Assembly (NCBI GenBank): GCA_963668245.2
Contig: OY764195.2
Location: 1,674,001-1,738,000 of the forward strand
Direction: 5' to 3'
Source: Anoxybacterium sp963668245
Lineage (GTDB): Bacteria; Bacillota; Clostridia; Peptostreptococcales; Anaerovoracaceae
Length of the DNA: 64,000 bases
Shown here one piece after another: positions 34,991 through 44,075 of this stretch; the first letter of the stretch is position 1, and each line of letters begins with the position of its first letter. Both the position numbers and the translations under genes were made by a program. Below the pieces are notes generated by a model. The model was not told the DNA's origin. It made no database searches and saw only the letters and a list, made by a program, of their open reading frames with translations.

Positions 34991-36325
34991 TTAGATAATT
35001 CCCTGTGCAAGCATAGCTTTTGCAACCTTCTGGAATCCTGCGATGTTAGCTCCTACTACATAGTTGCCTTCCATTCCGAATTCTTTAGAAGATTCGTCAC
35101 AAGCTTTGAAGATGCTAGTCATGATGCTATCAAGCTTAGCGTCAACTTCTTCGAAAGTCCATTCTAATCTCTGGCTGTTCTGAGACATTTCAAGAGCAGA
35201 AGTTGCTACTCCACCAGCATTTGCAGCTTTAGCAGGTCCAACAAGAACTTTCTTTGAAATGAAGTATTTAACTGCTTCGTTTGTACAAGGCATGTTAGCG
35301 CCTTCACCTACTGCATAGCATCCAGCAGCAACTAATTTTTTAGCAGTTTCTTCGTCGATATCATTCTGAGTGGAACAAGGAAGAGCGATGTCGCACTTAG
35401 TATCCCATACGGAACCACCTTCAACGTATTTTGCGTTTGGTCTAGCTTTTACGTATTCGCTGATTCTAGCTCTTTCAACTTCTTTTAATCTCTGTACTGT
35501 AGCTACATCGATACCATCTTCGTCAATTACATAACCGTTGGAATCGGATACAGCAACAACTTTTGCACCGTAAGATTGAGCTTTCTGACAAGCATAGATT
35601 GCAACGTTTCCAGAACCAGAAATTACAACTCTCTGACCATCAAAGCTCTTTCCGTTTGCCTTAAGCATTTCTCTTACAAAGTAAACAAGTCCGTAACCAG
35701 TAGCTTCAGTTCTAGCAAGGGATCCTCCCCAGCCAATACCTTTACCAGTAAGAACTCCTACAAATTCGTTTCTCACTTTTCTGTACTGTCCAAACATGAA
35801 ACCGATTTCTCTTCCGCCTACACCGATGTCTCCAGCAGGAACGTCTGTGTCAGCGCCAATATATTTGCTAAGCTCTGTCATAAAGCTTTGGCAGAATCTC
35901 ATAACTTCAGCATCGGATTTTCCTTTAGGATCAAAGTCAGATCCACCTTTGCCTCCGCCGATTGGTAATGTTGTGAGGGAATTTTTGAAGATCTGTTCGA
36001 AGCCTAAGAACTTAATGATTCCAAGGTATACAGATGGGTGGAAACGAAGACCGCCTTTGTAAGGTCCGATAGCACTGTTAAACTGAACTCTGAATCCTCT
36101 GTTAACCTGTACTTTACCGTTGTCATCAACCCAAGGAACTCTGAACATGATTTGTCTTTCTGGTTCAAGCATTCTGTCTACGATACCAGCTTCAACATAT
36201 TGAGGGTTCTTTTCCAATACAGGAGCGATTGATTCAAGAACTTCTTCTACCGCCTGGTGGAATTCAACTTCGCCTGGATTTCTCTTCTTAACGTCGTCTA
36301 GATACTTTTGTACATTGATTGACAT
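34991..36325 (-). CDS. gdhA: Glutamate dehydrogenase (NADP-type, GdhA)
   Basis: A 444-residue GDH I enzyme that interconverts glutamate and 2-oxoglutarate plus ammonia. The substrate-binding region reads GPYKGGLRFHPSV, the catalytic lysine region TTLPIGGGKGGSDFDPKG, and the dinucleotide fold VVISGSGNVAIYACQKA. Length and motifs match the hexameric bacterial NADP-type, but clostridial GDHs of this size can be NAD-linked, so the cofactor is not certain. Codons look optimised (for example many AAG and CTT/CTG choices unlike its neighbours), in line with high expression. It has its own promoter at 36394-36422. Confidence 0.94.
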   Translation of the reverse strand: MSINVQKYLDDVKKRNPGEVEFHQAVEEVLESIAPVLEKNPQYVEAGIVDRMLEPERQIMFRVPWVDDNGKVQVNRGFRVQFNSAIGPYKGGLRFHPSVYLGIIKFLGFEQIFKNSLTTLPIGGGKGGSDFDPKGKSDAEVMRFCQSFMTELSKYIGADTDVPAGDIGVGGREIGFMFGQYRKVRNEFVGVLTGKGIGWGGSLARTEATGYGLVYFVREMLKANGKSFDGQRVVISGSGNVAIYACQKAQSYGAKVVAVSDSNGYVIDEDGIDVATVQRLKEVERARISEYVKARPNAKYVEGGSVWDTKCDIALPCSTQNDIDEETAKKLVAAGCYAVGEGANMPCTNEAVKYFISKKVLVGPAKAANAGGVATSALEMSQNSQRLEWTFEEVDAKLDSIMTSIFKACDESSKEFGMEGNYVVGANIAGFQKVAKAMLAQGII

Positions 36326-36393
36326 TTTTGTTCTCCTCTTTCCTATTTTTTATTTTTAAAAATGTAATAAAAAGTAAGTTTTCTTTCATCCAT

Positions 36394-36422
36394 ACATTAT
36401 CATAACGCCAAAAGGTAGTCAA
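36394..36422 (-). promoter_or_regulatory. Promoter of gdhA (minus strand)
   Basis: On the minus strand TTGACT (36422-36417) and TAATGT (36399-36394) are 17 bp apart, with an extended TGA immediately before the -10 box. Confidence 0.6.
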
Positions 36423-36870
36423 TAAATATGCAAATAAAATACAATGTTTTTACAATGTTATAATATTCTGAAAAAGCTGAATTTCAATGCATTTCATAGA
36501 TGATATTATTTATTTTGTTAGAAGACACTTTGGTTTTTTGAGTAACTTTGAATAAAAATTATTGAAATTTTAACAATTATGACGGGATGGAATATTTGAA
36601 TGCATTTTTTAATATGAAAAAACTGAGTATTGGGTATAAGAAATGAGAAAAAAACAGTCTTATTTACGAGACAAAAAAATGACAGAAACAGGAAATATCA
36701 GAATATTGAAAAAATTAAGACAGATTCGACCTAGCATCGTACAGATGGGATTTGTAGGAAAAATATGTGTTTCATGTAAGCAATATCTATTGTAAATATG
36801 GATAAAAAACTGCATAATATGTGTAATAATATATATCGTCGGAGTAATGCAGATAACCGGAGGGATGGCT
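36423..36870. other. Long AT-rich intergenic region before the giant multidomain gene
   Basis: About 450 bases without a supported gene. A 50-codon frame at 36643-36795 lacks a ribosome-binding site and reads as basic, low-complexity sequence. TA-rich stretches near 36795-36840 could hold the promoter of the downstream gene but no clean -35/-10 pair is visible. No riboswitch or terminator was recognised. Confidence 0.4.
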
Positions 36871-39800
36871 ATGCATAAGAAAATGTCTCATGAGTTAAAT
36901 CATAAACTGACATCATATCTGACCGATAAAGATTTATTGAGTAAAATTTCAATTTTAAAAAAGACAATGTTGGAGTTACTGCAATCCCAATCATGGAAGG
37001 ATTATCTTCAGCATGTTATAGATGGAAATCCAGTTGGTTGTGAGGCTGTATTAACTCTTTGCAGACCCATACTGAAAACCATGTCCAAAGAGCCAACTGA
37101 AGGGTGGCTATCTTACATATATCAGAGCATTCTTTCTGAGATGTTTCCAAACACTGTGATATTTAATTCCAGTATTCAATTTGATAAAGGGCGATTGTTC
37201 TACCTTGAAGTATTAAGGAGCTTATTGAGGGAAGAGCAGGATTATATGAGGTTTCATCCACAATTTCATTTTGATTTTTTGAAAGACAGTGAAATCGTAG
37301 AATCTGAATTGAAAGAAGAATACTGCAGATTGATGCAGCTGATTGATACTTCTTATATATATGAGTTTATGAGAATTGGAACGGAAACAACTCGATATAA
37401 AACACTAGCACATATTGCAGGGGTTCATCATATTGGAATGCATGTTGGAAGACAGCTTAAGCTATTACATATTCCAATTGAACTGGCATTGGTATCTGGA
37501 GCTTCTTTCGGGCATGATTTAGGAAAGTATGGATGCAAACCAGAAGAATCAAAAAGAATTCCGTATCTTCATTATTATTATACGGACTGGTATTTCCGGC
37601 AAAATCATTTGCCCACAATAGGACGTATCGCAACAAATCATTCTACTTGGGATTTGGAGTTGGAAAATTTGTCTGTAGAGTCTTTGGTGCTGATTTATGC
37701 TGATTTTCGTGTGAAAAATAAAAAAGATGAAAACGGAAAAGATTTTGTTCATTATTATACGTTAGATGAAGCTTTTGACATTATCTTAAGTAAACTGGAC
37801 AATGTAGATGAAGCAAAGAGAAATCGTTATGCAAAAGTGTATGCAAAACTAAAAGATTTTGAAGATTACATGGATAATCTTGGTGTAGAGCTGGACTTGT
37901 CTAATCAGGATGTGATTGCCAAGGAAAAAAGAGATGCTGCTTTATTTCAACCTGAAGAGGTTGTAAAGCATCTAAAATACTTGGCGATTCAGCATAATAT
38001 CTTTGTGATGCATAAGATGAACGATGATACTTCGTTTTGCAATCTTCTTGAAGCGGCAAGAAGTGAAACGAATTGGAAAAATATGAGAGCTTATTTGAAT
38101 ATTATGCAAGAGTATTTTTCCTATATGACGCAAAAACAAAAGACGCTTACGTTACAGTTTTTATACGAGTTACTCATGCATCGAGAAGGTGATATTAGAA
38201 GACAAAGTGCTACTTTAATGGGCAATATTTTGATTCACTATGATGAAGAGTATCGAAAAGAACTTCCTGAAGGAGTAACGAGAGAAATAAATGAAGTTTC
38301 AGCGATTGATCTTTGGGAGCTTTATTTGGGATTAATGATTTATCCTGATCATAAAGTAACCGAACAGCATAGGCGATGGATTGGATATACCTTAAAACTA
38401 CTGGTGTCTTCTGTGTTAGAACGTTGCAAATTAGAAGAATGTCAAAAGTTTTTAAAGTGCTTTCTGGATCAGTATCACCGAGAGTTTTATTCGGACTCGA
38501 CCGCATTTGTTTTACTGGATTCTATTATGAGTTTACCCTTCCATGTTTGCGATGATCAGGACAAAAAATTACTTGGTCGATTTGCTTTACAAATGATGAA
38601 ACGGAATTCTATTGAAGTAAAAGTAGCAGCTCTTCGTTTCATTTCCCATATGGCATCAGAAGAACCTAGGCTTCAAGAGATAGTGCCGGAAGTTGGGAGA
38701 CTCATTTGTGATATTGATTCAGAACAAGGAATCAGTGTTGTTTTTCTAAAATATCAGATACAAAAAAAATTGCATATAGTTCTAGAAAACCAGAAGAACA
38801 CAGAAAAATATTTGTTTCAGGATCCAGACGTGATTTCGGAACTGTTTTTAGAGAATTTAAAAGTGGCTACACCTTGGATTGTAAAATCAGTAAATATCGA
38901 TATCTTATTGTGTCAAGTAAAAAACGGATTTCGAGGACAGGTACTTCAAGTTGCAACGCATCTATCTAACCTAATTAAGGTAAGTGAGCGTGTTGCTGTT
39001 CGCCACTCGGCAGGAAAGGCACTTTTGTCAATTTTGCCCCTACTCATGATGGATCAGAAAAATGAAATTGCTGTCGAATTATGCAAAGGACTTGAAATTG
39101 GAGAATACGAATTTTCAAAATACATACCAGAATACTTGGGAGAACTTGCCATGTACTTACATCCAAATGAATTGGATGAATTGATTCTAGACTTAGAAAA
39201 AATGCTGAATAGCAATAATGATAAAGTTTGTTCTGTCACTTTGGATACATTAGGTATCATGGTGCAAAACTATCCAGACTATCAAAATAGATTTTATGAA
39301 AGCACTTCTATTGTTTGCCGTAGAAGAGAGCAACTTCTAGGACTGATATTAAAGGGGTTATCTCATTATCATCAGGCAGTCAGTCAGGAAGCCTTTCTTG
39401 TGATTGGGCAGTATATTTTTGGAACCAATAAGCTTTCTTTAGAGGATAAAAAAAATATTTTTACCATTATATACAAGCGGATGCTGATGCTTAGCATGGA
39501 TCAAAAGGAAGATCAACTTGCTTTTTTTAACAATGCAGCTGCACAAAACCATGTATATCGATTTATTTCTGACTATCTGTTTTATTATCATAGGTTTGAT
39601 TTTCCTGAATTGAAACCAATTGCATTTTTCCCAGGAAGCTTTGATCCGTTTTCAACAGGTCACAAGGGAATTCTAAAAGAAATAAAGAATCTTGGATTCG
39701 AGGTTTATTTGGCAATGGATGAATTTTTTTGGTCAAGACGGACTCAGCCTAAACTGATTCGCAGAAAGATTATTCAGATGTCCATTGCCGATGAAAAGGA

Positions 39801-41748
39801 TGTCTTTTTATTTCCAGACGAAATGCAGATTAACATTGGAAATCCAGCTGATTTAAAATGTCTAAAATCTATTTTTTCGGAGAGAGAAGTTTACATTGTT
39901 GTAGGAAGCGATGTAATTGATAATGCGTCTTCTTATTTAGATTCACCACAAAAAGATTCGGTACATGGTTTTCCTCACATTATTTTCCAGAGATTTGAGT
40001 ATGATTCTGAAGGAAAAAGAATTGCTAAAAAGGATAAATACGAGAAACTAACTGGTAAAACCATCGAACTTTCTTTGCCAGCAGAATTGGAAGAGATTAC
40101 ATCCGAACGAATTAGAGAAAACCTAGATAAAAATCGGGATATTTCAAACTTGATTGATCCAGTGGTTCAAAACTATATCTATGACAATAGTTTGTATTTG
40201 AGAGAACCCCAATTTAAACCGATTATGGGACCAAAACAGATACACTTTGAGATGATATCCAATTTCTATTCCGAAATTGCTCGTGAAATTGCCAGCACCT
40301 TTTTTAAAGGAAATGACAATAAAGAAGGCCTTCGAGCATACCTGATGAAAAAGGATACAAAGGCGATATTGATTCGTGATGGTAAGCGCATGAATAAGCC
40401 TGCTGCCATTTGTATTTTTCATGAGATAAATATGGCAGATTTATATCATGAATTTATGGATGTAACAGTTACCTCTCGCATTAGACGCATGACATCGGGG
40501 AAGCTGATTGTGATTTCCGGTATTGATATGGCAAGTGAATCTTCGGTAGACAACTTATTACAGCTGGCATTTACAGAAGCAATGGCTTATTGTCTATCCA
40601 ATGATTATACGTATGCGCTTTACCACAATCCATTTGAAACACTATCTGAAGAGCGAATCGGATTTTTAAAGCGTCAAGGCTTTGTAGAGCTGATGAAAAT
40701 AAATCATGGGGAACCACTTTATGCAGTTGACATGAAATTCCCAGTTGCGTTGTTTCGAGATATTTTGACAACAGTAAAAGAGCCGTTTCATGAAAACAAA
40801 CGAATCCTCAATGAAATAGATTTCTGCCACAAAAAAATGCAACAAGCTGTTTCGAATCTTTATCCGGGCAGTTTAGTACTTTCCATTGATTCGAACTTAA
40901 TGAATCAACGCATTGTAAATAAAATTACAAATATGAATCGTGTGTCTAGTGAACCTTCAACGGTAAGAAAACTTGGGGAGTCAATGTGTGTCCCATTTGG
41001 AAAAATTCTTCGAGGAATGGCAGTGCCTAACACAGTAACAAAGTCTTTGCATACTGAAAAGAAGTATGATTCAGAAGTAAATCATTTTCAAATCACCGAA
41101 TTGCCTTATTATGCACCTTTAATCAATCAGATTAGAACGATAAAATCTTTCTGCATGCCAGTTTTGCTGATTGATGACTTGATTCATAATGGGTACCGAA
41201 TGCAAAAGTTAGATCCAATATTTCGTCAAGAAAACCTTGAAATCAAGAAAACTGTGGTGGGTGTACTTTCTGGAAGAGGCAAAGATCTGATGTCTATACA
41301 AGGTAGGGAAACGGATTGGGTTTATTTTATACCGAATCTTAGAACGTGGTTTGATGAATCTAGCTTTTATCCCTTCGTTGGTGGAGATGGTGTAAGTCGG
41401 GATGACCATGATAATGCGGGACTGATTCCATCTATCAATCTTATTTTACCCTATGTTGCGCCAAGGTTTTTAATGGATGTGCCAAAACATGCACTGTATG
41501 ACTTTTCTCTAACTTGTCTGGAAAATGCAAAAACGATTTTACTGGCATTGGAGGAAGAATACCAGATTATTTATGAAAGAAATTTGACCATGCATCGTTT
41601 GAGCGAGGCTTTGGTTTCGCCTAGATATCCTGACAAGGGAATGAACATGAAATACGATTTGAATTTGCCACCGTCCTCTTATATGGCCAATGATATTGAG
41701 AGTCTGAAACGGTTAAAAAACTTTGTGATAGAACCATTAGCGCTGTAG
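36871..41748 (+). CDS. Giant multidomain protein: HD phosphohydrolase, helical repeats, nucleotidyltransferase, GNAT-like and PRTase-like
   Basis: A 1625-residue cytoplasmic protein. From the N-terminus: an HD-type phosphohydrolase region with VHHIGMHVGR, H215-D216 in GHDLGKYG, and NHSTWD. Next, a long helical HEAT-like stretch (about 360-880). Then a nucleotidyltransferase with GSFDPFSTGH (about 922-931), resembling the T/HxGH motif of CoaD and NadD, and TSERIREN as the second motif. Then a GNAT-like segment ending in FLKRQGFVEL (about 1140-1290). Finally, a type I phosphoribosyltransferase-like loop VLLIDDLIHNGYRMQKL (1431-1447). The start at 36871 is set by GGAGGG at 36859-36864; an ATG at 36847 is less well placed. 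It heads a cluster with the two genes that follow. Function unknown; a nucleotide or cofactor role is inference. Confidence 0.7.
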   Translation: MHKKMSHELNHKLTSYLTDKDLLSKISILKKTMLELLQSQSWKDYLQHVIDGNPVGCEAVLTLCRPILKTMSKEPTEGWLSYIYQSILSEMFPNTVIFNSSIQFDKGRLFYLEVLRSLLREEQDYMRFHPQFHFDFLKDSEIVESELKEEYCRLMQLIDTSYIYEFMRIGTETTRYKTLAHIAGVHHIGMHVGRQLKLLHIPIELALVSGASFGHDLGKYGCKPEESKRIPYLHYYYTDWYFRQNHLPTIGRIATNHSTWDLELENLSVESLVLIYADFRVKNKKDENGKDFVHYYTLDEAFDIILSKLDNVDEAKRNRYAKVYAKLKDFEDYMDNLGVELDLSNQDVIAKEKRDAALFQPEEVVKHLKYLAIQHNIFVMHKMNDDTSFCNLLEAARSETNWKNMRAYLNIMQEYFSYMTQKQKTLTLQFLYELLMHREGDIRRQSATLMGNILIHYDEEYRKELPEGVTREINEVSAIDLWELYLGLMIYPDHKVTEQHRRWIGYTLKLLVSSVLERCKLEECQKFLKCFLDQYHREFYSDSTAFVLLDSIMSLPFHVCDDQDKKLLGRFALQMMKRNSIEVKVAALRFISHMASEEPRLQEIVPEVGRLICDIDSEQGISVVFLKYQIQKKLHIVLENQKNTEKYLFQDPDVISELFLENLKVATPWIVKSVNIDILLCQVKNGFRGQVLQVATHLSNLIKVSERVAVRHSAGKALLSILPLLMMDQKNEIAVELCKGLEIGEYEFSKYIPEYLGELAMYLHPNELDELILDLEKMLNSNNDKVCSVTLDTLGIMVQNYPDYQNRFYESTSIVCRRREQLLGLILKGLSHYHQAVSQEAFLVIGQYIFGTNKLSLEDKKNIFTIIYKRMLMLSMDQKEDQLAFFNNAAAQNHVYRFISDYLFYYHRFDFPELKPIAFFPGSFDPFSTGHKGILKEIKNLGFEVYLAMDEFFWSRRTQPKLIRRKIIQMSIADEKDVFLFPDEMQINIGNPADLKCLKSIFSEREVYIVVGSDVIDNASSYLDSPQKDSVHGFPHIIFQRFEYDSEGKRIAKKDKYEKLTGKTIELSLPAELEEITSERIRENLDKNRDISNLIDPVVQNYIYDNSLYLREPQFKPIMGPKQIHFEMISNFYSEIAREIASTFFKGNDNKEGLRAYLMKKDTKAILIRDGKRMNKPAAICIFHEINMADLYHEFMDVTVTSRIRRMTSGKLIVISGIDMASESSVDNLLQLAFTEAMAYCLSNDYTYALYHNPFETLSEERIGFLKRQGFVELMKINHGEPLYAVDMKFPVALFRDILTTVKEPFHENKRILNEIDFCHKKMQQAVSNLYPGSLVLSIDSNLMNQRIVNKITNMNRVSSEPSTVRKLGESMCVPFGKILRGMAVPNTVTKSLHTEKKYDSEVNHFQITELPYYAPLINQIRTIKSFCMPVLLIDDLIHNGYRMQKLDPIFRQENLEIKKTVVGVLSGRGKDLMSIQGRETDWVYFIPNLRTWFDESSFYPFVGGDGVSRDDHDNAGLIPSINLILPYVAPRFLMDVPKHALYDFSLTCLENAKTILLALEEEYQIIYERNLTMHRLSEALVSPRYPDKGMNMKYDLNLPPSSYMANDIESLKRLKNFVIEPLAL

Positions 41749-41767
41749 GTATAGAATGGAGTAAAAT

Positions 41768-42760
41768 ATGTACGATTTATATGCTTTGCTGACAGAACAA
41801 GAAAAAATAGAGGTAGAGACTCCTGACTGCTCACCCTTTGGGATATCGGGAATGAAGCGTATCCATTTGTTAGGCCTAGGAGATGTAGGCGGAACTTTGC
41901 TAACGGGATTGAAACTGCTGGGTGGCGATTGTATTTCCACGATTGGAATTTATAACAATGGAAATATGGCGAGGCGCTATGAATATGAGATGAATCAAAC
42001 CTCGTTTCCCTGGGAATATTCCATGTTTCCTGAAGTAGAATTGATTGATAAAGATTCGCTGTTTCAATGTGATGTATTTGTTTTTTGCGCATCTAAATCG
42101 GTACCTCCTGTTGGAGATATGGTGGAGGATGTTCGTATGATTCAGTTTGAAGCCAATCGTCAAATTATAACCGAATATGCCAAGCTCGCAAGAAAAAACC
42201 ACTTTCAGGGATTATTTGCAGTGGTCTCTGATCCTGTAGACCCTCTTTGCCGGGTTGCATATTATGAGAGCAATTGTAACTCAAAGGGTGAGTTTGATGG
42301 TAAGGGCCTAGGAAAAAATCAAGTGCAAGGATATGGACTTGGTGTGATGAACAGCAGAGCTGCATATTTTGCGAAGAAAGATAGCCGATTTGAATTGTTT
42401 TTATCTGAAGGAAGAGCATTTGGGCCTCATGGCAAGGATTTGGTTATCGCAAACAGTATTAATCAATATAATGATGAACTTTCATGTGAATTAACTACCT
42501 TGGCAGTTGAAGCTAATTTAAAAACAAGGCAGTTAGGTTATAAACCATATATTGCGCCAGCATTATCGTCTGGAGCGATTTCGATTATTCTAACCGTAAA
42601 GGGTGCGTGGCACTATAGTTCTGTCTATTTTGGTTCTGCTTTTTTAGGAACAAAAAATAGAATGACTGAATCAGGTGTTGAGGTAGAGGTTGTTCCATTG
42701 CCTAAACCATTGTTTCAAAGAATACACCATGCATATGAAACCTTGAAAAAAATACGGTAG
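41768..42760 (+). CDS. Lactate/malate dehydrogenase-like protein with altered active site
   Basis: A 330-residue protein of LDH/MDH size and fold. The NAD-binding loop is IHLLGLGDVGGTL (about 32-44), preceded by a 30-residue N-terminal extension. VVSDPVDPL corresponds to the NPVD motif, and AFGPHGKD keeps the catalytic histidine position. Expected residues appear changed: NPVD reads DPVD, the LDxxR helix reads MNSRA, and the substrate-loop arginine region reads SVPPVGDMVED. It may therefore use another substrate or bind NAD(H) without classical dehydrogenase activity. GGAG lies 6 nt before the ATG. It begins 19 bases after the giant gene. Confidence 0.7.
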   Translation: MYDLYALLTEQEKIEVETPDCSPFGISGMKRIHLLGLGDVGGTLLTGLKLLGGDCISTIGIYNNGNMARRYEYEMNQTSFPWEYSMFPEVELIDKDSLFQCDVFVFCASKSVPPVGDMVEDVRMIQFEANRQIITEYAKLARKNHFQGLFAVVSDPVDPLCRVAYYESNCNSKGEFDGKGLGKNQVQGYGLGVMNSRAAYFAKKDSRFELFLSEGRAFGPHGKDLVIANSINQYNDELSCELTTLAVEANLKTRQLGYKPYIAPALSSGAISIILTVKGAWHYSSVYFGSAFLGTKNRMTESGVEVEVVPLPKPLFQRIHHAYETLKKIR

Positions 42761-42805
42761 CATTGAATCAATCATTCATGAGGAATATATGACGGAGGTG
42801 CATGT

Positions 42806-43876
42806 ATGTCAGAGATTATTGTGATTAAGCCCCATTGCAGGGAAGCATCAAAAACGAAGCGTTTGACTGAGATTGTGGAAAAAAGTTTGCAAGGGCATTC
42901 TTATCAAACCATATCAACCGTGGAAGAATTTGATGTCTTGCAGAATAAAAAGATTCTTTTTGCAATTTCTCTTGGTGAGTCGGGGATTAATTTAGAACTT
43001 TATGGAATTATAAAAAAAATTCGATTGGATCGAACTTGCCTTGAGGGAAGTGTTGGGGGTATCATTATAGATGGAAACAGTGAACTGTTTACAAAGGCAG
43101 TGGCAAGGGACCTTACTTTTAGTGCAAATCTCGCCGGCTGCTCGTTTCCCGGAAAACCCTTAGTAGAAGGGACAAGGTCTTTAGATAATTATAATGTTGT
43201 AGCGAGACGATTGGATGTGGATCACTTACAAGCGTACCTGTATTCAGGGCATGAATTGGTTAGAAAGCTAATTGAGCATCAGCCGCCCAAAAGTAAGCGG
43301 CCTAAAATATTGGTGTTGCATGCTAGTAACTATCAGAAGTCAAATACATTAAATCTATGGCGACTGGTGGAAAAGTATCTAGAACCATGTGACGTGACAG
43401 AGATTTCTTTGAGAAATGGTGCGGTGATGGATTGTATTGGTTGTCCGTATACTACGTGTCGTCACTTTGGTGAAACAGCACACTGCATTTACGGTGGAGT
43501 GATTGTAGAGCAAGTATATCCTGCAGTATTAGAGTGTGATGCTTTGGTGATGCTTTGCCCAAATTACAATGATGCAATTAGTGCAAATCTTTCGGCTTTC
43601 ATCAATCGATTGACAGCACTGCTTCGCATGAAAAAATTTTATGATAAGTATTTATTTAGTATTGTAGTATCTGGATATAGTGGAAGTGACATTGTTGCAC
43701 AGCAATTGATTAGTGGACTTAACATGAATAAGACGTTTATGCTCCCAAGTCGATTTGCCATGCTTGAAACAGCAAATAGTGCAGGAAGTTTGGTGACGAT
43801 TGATGGAATTGATGAGAGAGCTCAGCGTTTTGCTGAGAACATTATGAGGCATGTTTATGAAAAAGAAAAGAAATAA
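42806..43876 (+). CDS. Two-part iron-sulfur flavoprotein with novel N-terminal domain
   Basis: A 356-residue protein. The C-terminal half (about 165-355) is a flavodoxin-fold NAD(P)H:FMN reductase-type domain starting KILVLHASNYQKSNT, with a cysteine motif MDCIGCPYTTCRHFGETAHC (C-x2-C-x4-C-x8-C), a variant of the Isf cluster motif, and LCPNYNDAISAN as the flavin loop. The N-terminal half (1-160) is an alpha/beta region I do not recognise; GESGINLELYGIIKKIRLD and VGGIIIDGNSELFTKAVARDL are its clearest parts. GGAGG precedes the ATG. It is third in the cluster with the giant gene and the LDH-like gene. Confidence 0.7.
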   Translation: MSEIIVIKPHCREASKTKRLTEIVEKSLQGHSYQTISTVEEFDVLQNKKILFAISLGESGINLELYGIIKKIRLDRTCLEGSVGGIIIDGNSELFTKAVARDLTFSANLAGCSFPGKPLVEGTRSLDNYNVVARRLDVDHLQAYLYSGHELVRKLIEHQPPKSKRPKILVLHASNYQKSNTLNLWRLVEKYLEPCDVTEISLRNGAVMDCIGCPYTTCRHFGETAHCIYGGVIVEQVYPAVLECDALVMLCPNYNDAISANLSAFINRLTALLRMKKFYDKYLFSIVVSGYSGSDIVAQQLISGLNMNKTFMLPSRFAMLETANSAGSLVTIDGIDERAQRFAENIMRHVYEKEKK

Positions 43877-43877
43877 A

Positions 43878-44075
43878 ATGAAAATCATAATATGGATGTT
43901 GATTGGACTTGGATTTGCAGCGATTGAGTTCCCCGGTATTTTTATATTCGGAAAAAAAGCATATCCCTTTGTTTTGGGTGTGCCGTTTTTATATGCATAT
44001 ATCCTTTTTTGGTGGTTTTATATTTGCCTAGTCATGATTTTTGCGTATCGAAATAATTGGGGGAGGAGCCGTTAA
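43878..44075 (+). CDS. Small two-helix membrane protein, DUF3311-like symporter partner
   Basis: A 65-residue protein with two membrane helices. The segment AYPFVLGVPFLYAYILFWWFYICLVMIFAYR is like that of DUF3311 proteins, which are normally encoded directly before sodium:solute symporters and are thought to assist them. The ATG at 43878 follows the preceding stop by 1 base; the frame is open further upstream inside that gene. Here the symporter gene (46631) lies downstream but is separated by a two-component system on the other strand. Family assignment is from pattern only. Confidence 0.55.
   Translation: MKIIIWMLIGLGFAAIEFPGIFIFGKKAYPFVLGVPFLYAYILFWWFYICLVMIFAYRNNWGRSR

Noticed and set aside
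36643..36795. 50-codon frame in the gap before the giant gene
   Set aside because: No ribosome-binding site, basic low-complexity product, and no match to a known family.
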